This document shows, piece by piece, positions 35,715 to 43,862 of a DNA stretch of 64,000 nucleotides. Origin of the DNA: Pseudomonas multiresinivorans (lineage in GTDB: Bacteria > Pseudomonadota > Gammaproteobacteria > Pseudomonadales > Pseudomonadaceae); contig NZ_CP048833.1 in NCBI RefSeq assembly GCF_012971725.1, positions 6,014,001 to 6,078,000 on the forward strand, written 5' to 3'. Numbering within the stretch: the first letter of the stretch is position 1; every line of letters starts with the position of its first letter. Position numbers and translations under genes: made by a program. A model generated the notes under the pieces. It was not told the DNA's origin and did not search any database. It worked only from the letters and a program-made list of their open reading frames with translations.

Positions 35715-35750
35715 ATCCGCTCCACCCTGTAGAAAATGACACTATAAAAA

Positions 35751-35776
35751 AAGCCCCTTCGAAAAGGGGCTTTTCT
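35751..35776 (-). terminator. terminator of pilA
   Basis: AAGCCCCTT / AAGGGGCTT with a CGAA loop and a T-run on the minus strand, between pilA and the accessory gene. It probably keeps pilA mRNA in excess of the downstream gene. Confidence 0.85.
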
Positions 35777-35828
35777 TGCTCAGGTGCTTGTCGAGATATC
35801 AGACTTCGGCAAGACCACTGTCAGGCAC

Positions 35829-36380
35829 TTAGCGGCACTCGCTCGGAGCGAACTGAGCCGGCAGGGAACCAAGAGTCATGCCAGCAAAACCACGAGCGGT
35901 GGCAACGGCATTAGTAGTGCTGGAGCATGCCCAGTCAATATTGCCACGAGCCGGCGGAGTTGCGGCAAAGTTAGTGCCCAGCAGAACACGAGCAGCGCCG
36001 GTGTCAATGAACGGGGTGTATCGCAGGGTCGGAGTAGCAACACCAACGTTGCCCAGGTTGGTATCGTTGAAGGTAACGGTCACCTCACCCAGAGTCGCGC
36101 CAGCAGCAGCAATGATCTGAACGCTGTTTACGTACTTACTGCGCGCACCAACACCACCTGACTGAGCGTTGAAGGCGGTAGCAGCGGCAATGACTTCAGC
36201 CTCAGTAGCAGAGCTATCACCAATGAGCGACTTGGCAGCACCAGCCAGGTTGATACCTTCAACAACACGACCACGAATGGTGTAGTCCTGGTAAGCCGGC
36301 AGGGCGACAGCAGCCAGAATACCGATGATCGCAACCACGATCATGAGTTCGATCAGGGTAAAGCCTTTTTGAGCCTTCAT
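35829..36380 (-). CDS. pilA: type IV major pilin
   Basis: Prepilin of 183 residues with a 6-residue leader MKAQKG, cleaved by PilD before F7, and E5 of the mature chain (FTLIELMIVVAIIGILAAVALP). The C-terminal disulfide loop is long: C152 to C182, 31 residues inclusive, unlike the short loops of PAK-type pilins. The ATG at 36380 follows GGAGAG. A sigma-54 promoter lies upstream at 36427-36442. It is divergent from pilB. Together with the TfpZ-like gene and tRNA-Thr it forms a pilin allele cassette. Confidence 0.96.
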   Translation of the reverse strand: MKAQKGFTLIELMIVVAIIGILAAVALPAYQDYTIRGRVVEGINLAGAAKSLIGDSSATEAEVIAAATAFNAQSGGVGARSKYVNSVQIIAAAGATLGEVTVTFNDTNLGNVGVATPTLRYTPFIDTGAARVLLGTNFAATPPARGNIDWACSSTTNAVATARGFAGMTLGSLPAQFAPSECR

Positions 36381-36426
36381 AGTTCTCTCCAGGTTTGTAA
36401 GAGGTCGCAGGACCTGATCGTATGAA

Positions 36427-36442
36427 AGCAGCTTCCATGCCA
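36427..36442 (-). promoter_or_regulatory. sigma-54 promoter of pilA
   Basis: On the minus strand TGGCATGGAAGCTGCT has the GG (-24) and GC (-12) elements exactly 10 bases apart. It lies about 47 bases upstream of the pilA start, consistent with RpoN/PilR control known for pilA in Pseudomonas. Confidence 0.85.
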
Positions 36443-36604
36443 AATCCAAATCACGCAGCTAATCTGACCTCGACACCAGAAAGAACCTCTTTCTTAACCT
36501 GAAATTTCGCAGGAAGTGACGTTTTTTGACACCTGCGCGCACGAGATTTGGCAGCACAGTGCAACTACGCTATAAGGCACAAAACCTCTGGCTGACCCAT
36601 CCCC

Positions 36605-38305
36605 ATGAACGATCAGGTCGTATTGTCCGGTCTTGCCCGGCAACTGGTAATTTCAGAACTGCTCGATGAGAAAAGCGCCCAACAAGCGCAACAGCAGGCC
36701 CAGCGCAACAAGCTGTCGCTGGTCACTTACCTGGTACAGAACAAGCTGGTAAAAAGCCGCCCCCTGACCGAGCTGGCGGCCGAGCAGTTCGGCGTGGCCT
36801 TCTGCGATCTAACCAGCCTGGACCGTGAGAGTTTTCCCAAGGAGTTGGTGAGTGAGAAGCTGGTCCGACAGCATCGCGTACTTCCACTCTGGCGCAGGGG
36901 CAACAAGCTGTTCGTCGGCGTTTCCGATCCGACAAACCATCAAGCCATTACCGATGTCCAGTTCAGCACCGGCCTGACCACCGAGGCCATCCTCGTTGAA
37001 GACGACAAACTCGGCGATGCCATCGAAAAACTGTTCGAAAGCGCTACCGGAGGGCTGGACGACCTGGGCGACATCGACCTCGATGGCCTGGATATCGAGA
37101 ACGCCAACACCGAGGCGAAGGAAGAGACAGGTGGCGATGCTGACGACGCACCGGTGGTCCGCTTCGTCAACAAGATGCTGCTGGACGCTATCAAGGGGGG
37201 CTCGTCCGACCTGCACTTCGAGCCCTACGAGAAGATCTACCGCGTACGCTTCCGTACCGACGGCATGTTGCATGAAGTGGCCAAGCCACCCATTCAGTTG
37301 TCCAGCCGAATCTCCGCACGCCTGAAGGTCATGGCCGGCCTGGACATTTCCGAGCGCCGCAAGCCGCAGGACGGGCGGATCAAGATGCGCGTGTCGAAGA
37401 CCAAGTCCATCGACTTCCGCGTCAACACGCTGCCAACCCTATGGGGCGAGAAGATCGTGATGCGGATCCTCGACTCCTCCAGCGCGCAGATGGGCATCGA
37501 TGCGCTGGGCTACGAGGAAGCACAGAAGCAACTCTACCTGGACGCACTCAAGCAGCCCCAGGGCATGATTCTGGTGACGGGCCCTACCGGCTCGGGCAAG
37601 ACCGTATCGCTCTATACCGGCATCAACATCCTCAATACGCCGGATATCAATATTTCCACCGCCGAAGACCCGGTGGAGATCAACCTGGAAGGCATCAACC
37701 AGGTCAACGTGAACCCGCGCCAGGGCATGGACTTCGCCCAGGCCCTGCGCGCCTTCCTGCGCCAGGACCCGGACGTGATCATGGTCGGCGAGATTCGCGA
37801 CCTGGAAACCGCCGAGATTGCCATCAAGGCCGCGCAGACCGGCCACATGGTGATGTCCACCCTGCACACCAACAGTGCCGCCGAAACGCTGACCCGCCTG
37901 CTGAACATGGGCGTCGCCTCGTTCAACCTGGCCACCTCGACCAACCTGATCATTGCCCAGCGCCTGGCGCGCAAGCTCTGTCCGCACTGCAAGAAGGAAC
38001 ACGATGTTCCGCAGGAAGCGCTTCTTCATGAAGGCTTCCCGGCCGACAAGATCGGGACGTTCAAGCTGTATTCCCCCGTCGGGTGCGACAATTGCAAGGG
38101 TGGATACAAGGGGCGCTTGGGTATTTATGAAGTGGTTAAAATCACGCCAGCGCTGCAACGCATTATCATGGAGGAAGGCAACTCCATTCAGATCGCGGAG
38201 CAAGCCCGCAAAGAAGGCTTCAATGACCTGCGCACCTCGGGCCTGCTCAAGGCCATGCAAGGCATCACCAGCCTCGAGGAAGTCAACCGCGTGACCAAGG
38301 ATTAA
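36605..38305 (+). CDS. pilB: type IV pilus assembly ATPase PilB
   Basis: Hexameric cytoplasmic GspE-type ATPase of 566 residues that powers pilus extension. It has an N-terminal MshEN-like domain, Walker A GPTGSGKT (326-333), an Asp box/Walker B region (QDPDVIMVGEIRD) and the zinc-binding cysteines CPHC and CDNC near the C-terminus. First gene of pilBCD-coaE-yacG. The ribosome site is weak. Confidence 0.97.
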   Translation: MNDQVVLSGLARQLVISELLDEKSAQQAQQQAQRNKLSLVTYLVQNKLVKSRPLTELAAEQFGVAFCDLTSLDRESFPKELVSEKLVRQHRVLPLWRRGNKLFVGVSDPTNHQAITDVQFSTGLTTEAILVEDDKLGDAIEKLFESATGGLDDLGDIDLDGLDIENANTEAKEETGGDADDAPVVRFVNKMLLDAIKGGSSDLHFEPYEKIYRVRFRTDGMLHEVAKPPIQLSSRISARLKVMAGLDISERRKPQDGRIKMRVSKTKSIDFRVNTLPTLWGEKIVMRILDSSSAQMGIDALGYEEAQKQLYLDALKQPQGMILVTGPTGSGKTVSLYTGINILNTPDINISTAEDPVEINLEGINQVNVNPRQGMDFAQALRAFLRQDPDVIMVGEIRDLETAEIAIKAAQTGHMVMSTLHTNSAAETLTRLLNMGVASFNLATSTNLIIAQRLARKLCPHCKKEHDVPQEALLHEGFPADKIGTFKLYSPVGCDNCKGGYKGRLGIYEVVKITPALQRIIMEEGNSIQIAEQARKEGFNDLRTSGLLKAMQGITSLEEVNRVTKD

Positions 38306-38308
38306 TCC

Positions 38309-39526
38309 ATGGCGGAAAGAGCATTAAAAACGAGCGTCTTCGTCTGGGAAGGCACCGATAGAAAGGGCGGGAAGATCAAAGGGGAGCTGTCGGGAGCCAA
38401 TACGGCGCTCGTCAAGGCCCAGCTGCGCAAGCAGGGCATCAATCCGATCAAGGTCCGCAAGAAGGGAATCTCGCTTCTGGGCAAGGGCAAGAAGATCAAG
38501 CCCATGGATATCGCCCTGTTCACTCGGCAGATGGCGACCATGATGGGGTCGGGCGTCCCCTTGCTGCAGTCCTTCGATATCATCGGCGAGGGCTTCGACA
38601 ACCCAAACATGCGCAAGCTTGTCGATGACATCAAGCAAGAGGTCGCCTCAGGCAACAGCCTGGCCAACTCTCTGCGCAAGAAGCCGCAATATTTCGACGA
38701 CCTGTACTGCAACCTGGTTGACGCCGGCGAGCAGTCTGGTGCGCTTGAGGCTCTTCTGGATCGCGTTGCGACTTACAAGGAAAAGACCGAGTCGCTCAAA
38801 GCGAAGATTAAGAAGGCGATGACCTATCCCATTGCGGTGGTCATCGTGGCGCTTATCGTTTCGGCGATCCTGCTAATCAAGGTGGTTCCTCAGTTCCAAT
38901 CGGTATTTTCGAATTTCGGCGCGGAACTTCCAGCCTTTACCCGAATGGTCATCGGCCTCTCCGAAACGCTTCAGGAGTGGTGGTTGATTGTATTGATCGG
39001 ACTCTTCGCAGCCGCATTCGCCTTCAAGGAAGCGCGTAACCGCTCGGAGAAATTCCGCGACTTTCTGGATCGCGCCCTGTTAAAGACGCCTATCGTGGGC
39101 ATGATTCTCTATAAATCCTCCATCGCCCGATATGCACGAACACTCTCCACCACGTTCGCGGCCGGTGTTCCCTTGGTAGAAGCCCTTGACTCGGTAGCCG
39201 GCGCAACTGGGAACGTGGTCTTCCGCACTGCGGTAAACAAGATCAAGCAGGACGTATCGTCGGGCACGCAATTGAACTTCTCCATGCGCACCACCGGGGT
39301 CTTCCCCAGCATGGCCATCCAGATGGCGGCGATCGGTGAGGAATCCGGCTCTTTGGATGCAATGCTCGACAAGGTCGCCAGCTACTACGAAGAAGAGGTC
39401 GACAACGCCGTCGATAACCTGACCACCCTGATGGAACCCATGATCATGGCCGTCCTGGGCGTACTCGTAGGTGGCCTGATCATTGCCATGTACCTGCCGA
39501 TCTTCCAACTGGGCAACGTCGTATAA
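38309..39526 (+). CDS. pilC: type IV pilus platform protein PilC
   Basis: Inner-membrane platform protein of the GspF family, 405 residues, with two homologous halves and three hydrophobic helices. The motif FTRQMATMMGSGVPLLQSF marks the first GspF domain. It starts 3 bases after the pilB stop and couples PilB to pilin insertion. Confidence 0.97.
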   Translation: MAERALKTSVFVWEGTDRKGGKIKGELSGANTALVKAQLRKQGINPIKVRKKGISLLGKGKKIKPMDIALFTRQMATMMGSGVPLLQSFDIIGEGFDNPNMRKLVDDIKQEVASGNSLANSLRKKPQYFDDLYCNLVDAGEQSGALEALLDRVATYKEKTESLKAKIKKAMTYPIAVVIVALIVSAILLIKVVPQFQSVFSNFGAELPAFTRMVIGLSETLQEWWLIVLIGLFAAAFAFKEARNRSEKFRDFLDRALLKTPIVGMILYKSSIARYARTLSTTFAAGVPLVEALDSVAGATGNVVFRTAVNKIKQDVSSGTQLNFSMRTTGVFPSMAIQMAAIGEESGSLDAMLDKVASYYEEEVDNAVDNLTTLMEPMIMAVLGVLVGGLIIAMYLPIFQLGNVV

Positions 39527-39529
39527 CCC

Positions 39530-40402
39530 ATGCCTGTTTTCGACCTCCTGGCCAGCACCCCGCTGGCCTTTGTTTTATGTGCCACCCTCCTCGGCCTGCT
39601 GGTCGGCAGCTTCCTCAACGTTGTGATCCATCGCCTGCCGCGGATGATGGAGCTGGACTGGCAGCAGCAGGCGCGGGAAACCCTCGGCCTGCCGGAGGGC
39701 GAGAAGCGTCCGACCTATAACCTGGTCCTGCCTAACTCCCAGTGCCCGCATTGCTCCCACGAGATCAAGCCCTGGGAGAACATCCCGGTTGTCAGTTGGC
39801 TGGTGCTGGGCGGCAAGTGTTCGTCGTGCAAGGCGCCGATCAGCAAGCGTTATCCGCTGATCGAGCTGGCGTGCGGTGCGCTGTCGGCGTTCGTCGCCTG
39901 GCATTATGGCTTCGGCTGGCAGGCCGGGGCGATGCTGCTGCTGACCTGGGGCCTGCTGGCGATGAGCATGATCGACGTCGATCATCAGTTGCTGCCGGAC
40001 GCCCTGGTGCTGCCGCTGCTCTGGCTGGGGCTGATCGTCAACCACTTCGGGCTCTTCACCAACCTGGGCGATGCGCTCTGGGGCGCGGTGTTCGGCTACC
40101 TGAGCCTGTGGTCGGTGTACTGGCTGTTCAAGCTGGTCACCGGCAAGGAGGGCATGGGCTACGGCGACTTCAAGCTGCTGGCCATGCTCGGCGCCTGGGG
40201 TGGCTGGCAGGTGCTGCCGCTGACCATCTTGCTGTCGTCGCTGGTAGGGGCGGTGCTGGGGGTGATCATGCTGCGCCTGCGCAATGCCGAGACCAGTACG
40301 CCGATCCCCTTCGGCCCCTATCTGGCCATCGCTGGCTGGATTGCGCTGCTCTGGGGTGATCAAATAACCGCGACCTATCTGCAGTTCGCCGGTTTCCGCT
40401 AG
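39530..40402 (+). CDS. pilD: prepilin peptidase/N-methyltransferase PilD
   Basis: Bifunctional inner-membrane aspartic protease (290 residues) that cleaves and N-methylates PilA and type II secretion pseudopilins. The cytoplasmic CxxC pair C72/C75 and C97/C100 is intact, and the catalytic aspartates are D149 (SMIDVDH) and D213 (GYGDFKLL). It starts 3 bases after pilC. Confidence 0.97.
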   Translation: MPVFDLLASTPLAFVLCATLLGLLVGSFLNVVIHRLPRMMELDWQQQARETLGLPEGEKRPTYNLVLPNSQCPHCSHEIKPWENIPVVSWLVLGGKCSSCKAPISKRYPLIELACGALSAFVAWHYGFGWQAGAMLLLTWGLLAMSMIDVDHQLLPDALVLPLLWLGLIVNHFGLFTNLGDALWGAVFGYLSLWSVYWLFKLVTGKEGMGYGDFKLLAMLGAWGGWQVLPLTILLSSLVGAVLGVIMLRLRNAETSTPIPFGPYLAIAGWIALLWGDQITATYLQFAGFR

Positions 40403-40466
40403 CCTTCTCCGGCGCCGACTTCCCTCGGCGCCCGTGACGGCCACCGGGCCGGCAGAAAGGAGAACG

Positions 40467-41075
40467 ATGAAACCCTGGATTCTGGGCCTCACTGGCGGCA
40501 TCGGCAGTGGTAAGAGCGCCGCCGCCGAGCATTTTGCCTCGCTGGGCATACACATGGTCGACGCCGACCACGCCGCGCGCTGGGTGGTGGAACCCGGCCG
40601 CCCTGCCCTGGCGCAGATCGTCGAGCGCTTCGGCGAGGCCGTGCTGCTGCCGGACGGCCAGCTCAACCGTGCCGCCCTGCGCGAGCGCATCTTCAAGGCC
40701 GAAGACGAACGCCGCTGGCTGGAGCAATTGCTGCACCCGCTGATCGGCCAGGAGATCGCCAGCAACCTGGCGCAGGCGCAATCGCCCTACGCCATCCTGG
40801 TGTCGCCGCTGCTGGTGGAGTCCGGGCAGCACCGTATGACCCAGCGCGTGCTGGTGGTGGATACCCCCGAGCATCTGCAACTGGAGCGCACCATGCGCCG
40901 GGACCAGGTGTCCGAAGAACAGGTCCGTTCGATTCTCAAGGCCCAGGCCTTGCGCGACGACCGGCTCAAGCACGCGGATGACGTGCTGCTCAACGATGGC
41001 GACCTCGGCCACCTGCACCAGCAGGTCGAGCGTCTGCATCAGTTCTATCTAGGCCTGCGTGGAGGAAAACCATGA
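40467..41075 (+). CDS. coaE: dephospho-CoA kinase
   Basis: P-loop kinase of 202 residues, the last step of coenzyme A synthesis. The P-loop GGIGSGKS is at residues 10-17. ATG 40467 is preceded by AAAGGAG; the longer frame lacks a ribosome site. Cotranscribed with pilBCD and overlapping yacG by 4 bases. Confidence 0.96.
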   Translation: MKPWILGLTGGIGSGKSAAAEHFASLGIHMVDADHAARWVVEPGRPALAQIVERFGEAVLLPDGQLNRAALRERIFKAEDERRWLEQLLHPLIGQEIASNLAQAQSPYAILVSPLLVESGQHRMTQRVLVVDTPEHLQLERTMRRDQVSEEQVRSILKAQALRDDRLKHADDVLLNDGDLGHLHQQVERLHQFYLGLRGGKP

Positions 41076-41278
41076 GCCAACCCCTGACCGTGGAATGCCC
41101 CACCTGTGGCGCCCCTGTTGAATGGAGCGCCAAGAACGAGTTCCGCCCCTTCTGCTCGCACCGTTGCAAGCTGATCGACCTGGGCGCCTGGGCGGCGGAA
41201 GAACACGCTATTCCCGGCGATAACCAGGAGGACGAGCTGTTCTCCGGCGATCTGGAAAAACCGCCGCGCGGGCATTGA
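41072..41278 (+). CDS. yacG: DNA gyrase inhibitor YacG
   Basis: A 68-residue zinc protein with C9-x2-C12 and C28-x3-C32 (CPTCG...CSHRC). The family binds GyrB and inhibits gyrase. It overlaps coaE (ATGA) and is followed by a strong terminator. Confidence 0.93.
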   Translation: MSQPLTVECPTCGAPVEWSAKNEFRPFCSHRCKLIDLGAWAAEEHAIPGDNQEDELFSGDLEKPPRGH

Positions 41279-41284
41279 TCCGTG

Positions 41285-41312
41285 AAAAAGCCGCCTCGAG
41301 AGGCGGCTTTTT
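41285..41312. terminator. bidirectional terminator after yacG
   Basis: AAAAAGCCGCCT-CGAG-AGGCGGCTTTTT, a perfect 12-bp stem with T-tracts on both strands, between yacG and the convergent small gene at 41351. Confidence 0.9.
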
Positions 41313-41350
41313 TGTGGGCGAACCTTTGCTCCAGGCCACAGGGTTTTCAA

Positions 41351-41566
41351 TCAGGGGCGCATGAAGGCGTAGTCCCGCTCCTCGTCCAGGTTGTCGGCGA
41401 GGAAATGCAGTTCATGTCCCAGGTCTTCCTGTGTGCGGACTTGCGCGTTGGCCTGCACCACCGCGCTCAGCAGTGCCCGCACGACCAGTTGCGGGTCCTG
41501 GCCGGCCGCTTCGGCCTCGACCAGCAGTTCGTGGAGGCGTTGCTCGGCCCAGCTGTGAATGCTCAT
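41351..41566 (-). CDS. small conserved hypothetical protein
   Basis: A 71-residue, probably helical soluble protein without a known motif. ATG 41566 has AAGGAG 7 bases upstream; a TTG two codons earlier is less likely. It is convergent with yacG, as in P. aeruginosa where a similar small gene follows. Function unknown. Confidence 0.75.
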   Translation of the reverse strand: MSIHSWAEQRLHELLVEAEAAGQDPQLVVRALLSAVVQANAQVRTQEDLGHELHFLADNLDEERDYAFMRP

Positions 41567-41672
41567 CGGCAATCTCCTTGCGAAGGGGGGCCAAGCTTCC
41601 CCGATCGTAGGAGGTTTCCGAACTGACCTGGATCAAGCCACAGGGGGCATGAGCCTCGCAGATGGCCGAACA

Positions 41673-42362
41673 TCAGCGTGGTTCATCGTCGTCCTTCCAG
41701 GGCGCCTGCAGGTAGCGAGTGCGATTGAAGGTCTCCAGCCAGTCCGGGTAGAAGACCACCAGACCGGTGACGATGGTGCCGTTGATGAAAGCCTCGGGGA
41801 ACATGATCAGCCACAGGTAACCGATGAAGTCCTCGATCCACGGCGGCATCGGGAACAGCCCGTCCATCCACAGTAGGCCGAGCCCCAGCAGCAGGCTGCA
41901 GAGGGCCGCCAGCGCCGCGGGGAAGAACCCCGAGCAGAAGATGTAGACGAACAGGTTGCGCGGTTGCCGACGCTCGACGAGGATCGCCGCCACCTCGGTG
42001 ATCAGCACCGGGATCAGGATCAGCAGGATGCCGTTGACGCCGATGGCCGCCCAATCCTGGCGATCGATCAGGCACAGGCCGATCTGTGCGACGAGCCCGA
42101 CGATGATCGCCAGCGGCCAGTCCAGCAGCAGGGTCACGGCGGTAATGCCGATGAAATGGAAGGACACCCCGGAAGCGAAATCCCGCCGTACCAGCCAGAG
42201 CAGGAATAGCCCGAGCATGGTGCCGAACACCAGGTGCTGGCGGCGAAAATCGCTGACCAGCTCCAGCCACGGCGCGCGCCAGATGGCCCAGGCGACGATG
42301 GGCAGGTAGATCGCCCAGCCGAGCTCGAGGGTTTCTTCGGACAGCAGCTGTGCGGCGATCAC
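41673..42362 (-). CDS. CbiM-like membrane protein (ECF-type S component)
   Basis: A 229-residue inner-membrane protein with six to seven hydrophobic helices, resembling the CbiM-like energy-coupling-factor permease family. No ECF ATPase or T component lies nearby, so it may act alone or have another role. The start is GTG, overlapping the stop of the upstream exported protein by 4 bases (GTGA). Loop motifs such as FHFIGITAV and MFPEAFING are family-like. Assignment is by general resemblance. Confidence 0.65.
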   Translation of the reverse strand: MIAAQLLSEETLELGWAIYLPIVAWAIWRAPWLELVSDFRRQHLVFGTMLGLFLLWLVRRDFASGVSFHFIGITAVTLLLDWPLAIIVGLVAQIGLCLIDRQDWAAIGVNGILLILIPVLITEVAAILVERRQPRNLFVYIFCSGFFPAALAALCSLLLGLGLLWMDGLFPMPPWIEDFIGYLWLIMFPEAFINGTIVTGLVVFYPDWLETFNRTRYLQAPWKDDDEPR

Positions 42363-42823
42363 GGCGCGCCCCGCTCAAGCGCCTGGCGCAGGGCATCCGC
42401 CGAGTCGAAGCTGTGGCTGGCGACGACCTTGCCCTGTTCCAGTTGCAACCAGGTCACCGTATCCGCCGTGGCGGGGAAGCGACTGGCCACACGCGGCTCG
42501 CGGTCGAGCAGTACGCGATAGGAGTAGTCACGCATGGCGGGGATGGCGAACAGGCTCGAGATCGGTGCCGGCATGCGGCTGATGTCAGCGACGAAAGCGG
42601 CACTGCGCGACTCCAGGTAACCTTGCGGACGATCCACCAGGGCGGCCTTTACCAGCTTCGAACCGGCCATGTCGTGGGCGACCAGCAGCACCTTCAGATC
42701 GGCGTTCGCCGTGTAGGGTTTGTCGAACTGGTCCAGCAGCGTCCAACCGATGGCTGGCGACTCCTGCGCCATCGCCAGGCTCGCCAGCACCATCAACAGC
42801 AACCCGCTCAGCAGTCGTTTCAC
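42359..42823 (-). CDS. exported hypothetical protein, thioredoxin-fold-like
   Basis: A 154-residue protein with a signal peptide (cleavage near LAMAQ, residue 19). The mature chain has an alternating pattern (LKVLLVAHDM ... TVTWLQLEQGKVVASHSF) suggestive of a thioredoxin fold but no CxxC. It starts at GTG and is translationally coupled to the CbiM-like gene. Function unknown. Confidence 0.7.
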   Translation of the reverse strand: MKRLLSGLLLMVLASLAMAQESPAIGWTLLDQFDKPYTANADLKVLLVAHDMAGSKLVKAALVDRPQGYLESRSAAFVADISRMPAPISSLFAIPAMRDYSYRVLLDREPRVASRFPATADTVTWLQLEQGKVVASHSFDSADALRQALERGAP

Positions 42824-42914
42824 GCTTCCCTCTCAGCCCTGGCATCAACGATTGGCAACAGTCTACACGCGCCTCCGCCACCCGCCCGAGCTTCGCAGCA
42901 ACTATGCTTGAGGC

Positions 42915-43544
42915 ATGAACGAGTCCGACTATCTGCGCCTGCTGACGCGCCAGGCGGAACAAGCCAACGACTTCCTCTCCAATGCCCGCAAGTGGGAACG
43001 GGAGTGCTGGGCCTGCCAGCGACTGCTGCAGGCGCTCAAGGTGCCGTATCGCCAGGAAGACTTCGTTGCGCCAACCCAGCAGCCGCCGGACGTATTGTTC
43101 CGCGACGCCACCTTCGAGGTGTTCTTCGTGCTCGACCAGGGCCGCCGGCTCAACGAGGAATGGAAGGAAGAACTGCTGCGCCGGCGCATGGCCCAGAGCA
43201 TCAACCAGCTGATCCGCCGAGAGCAGCGTCCGCGGCGGATTCCCTGTGCGGAGCTGCAGGCGCGCCTAGCGCCTACTTTGCGCAAGAAGGCACACAACTA
43301 CACCGAGCGCGGCATCGACCCGCGCGAGCTGGACCTGCTCGCCTTCGTCAGCCTCAAGCGCGAGACACCGGACTTCAACACCCCTTTCCCGCCGCCGACC
43401 GAGTACCTGCGCCAGGGTTGGCGCTCGCTCTCGGTGGTCGGGCCAACTTTCGCCCGAGTGCTGTTCGCCCACAGTGACGCGCCGGATTTCCTGCGCGGCA
43501 GCCTGGGCCGAAGCATCCTTTTCGACATGGGCGTCGGCCTGTAA
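42915..43544 (+). CDS. DUF1780 family protein
   Basis: A 209-residue soluble protein of the DUF1780 family, conserved in pseudomonads. The middle region (PPDVLFRDATFEVFFVLDQGRRLNEEWK) has an acidic residue pattern reminiscent of restriction-endonuclease-like folds, but this is only a resemblance. It is followed by a small DUF3094 gene on the same strand. Confidence 0.8.
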   Translation: MNESDYLRLLTRQAEQANDFLSNARKWERECWACQRLLQALKVPYRQEDFVAPTQQPPDVLFRDATFEVFFVLDQGRRLNEEWKEELLRRRMAQSINQLIRREQRPRRIPCAELQARLAPTLRKKAHNYTERGIDPRELDLLAFVSLKRETPDFNTPFPPPTEYLRQGWRSLSVVGPTFARVLFAHSDAPDFLRGSLGRSILFDMGVGL

Positions 43545-43638
43545 ATAGGCGCTCATGCAATGCTGCATTGATCGGCGGCGCATTGAGAGGCCGCCCAAGC
43601 CCTACTAGAATGCTCGACATTATAAACGGAGGCCGCCC

Positions 43639-43809
43639 ATGCCCAGTCGCCTGAGCCCCGAAGACCAGCAGAAGGTCGATCACTACCTCAGCTCCCCCGT
43701 GCACCAGGTCGAACGCGCGCCGTTCAAGCCCTGGCTGATGATGGGAGGCTTGCTCGCGGTAGTCATCGCCCTGGGTTTGCTGAGCCGCCTCCTGGCCTAC
43801 CTTGCGTGA
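43639..43809 (+). CDS. DUF3094 family small membrane protein
   Basis: A 56-residue protein: a hydrophilic N-terminus beginning MPSRLSPEDQQKVDHYL, then one transmembrane helix (about residues 33-53). The ATG is preceded by GGAGG. Matches the DUF3094 pattern known in Pseudomonas. Function unknown; it lies just upstream of ndh and may be cotranscribed. Confidence 0.8.
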   Translation: MPSRLSPEDQQKVDHYLSSPVHQVERAPFKPWLMMGGLLAVVIALGLLSRLLAYLA

Positions 43810-43862
43810 GCGCCGTGCCGCCACGGGCCGATACAGGATTCCTTAAGCTATGAGAATGCAAC

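Noticed and set aside
36547..36563. Plus-strand sigma-54-like site before pilB (TTGGCAGCACAGTGCAAC)
   Set aside because: The GG and GC elements are only 9 bases apart instead of 10, so it should not function as a -24/-12 promoter.
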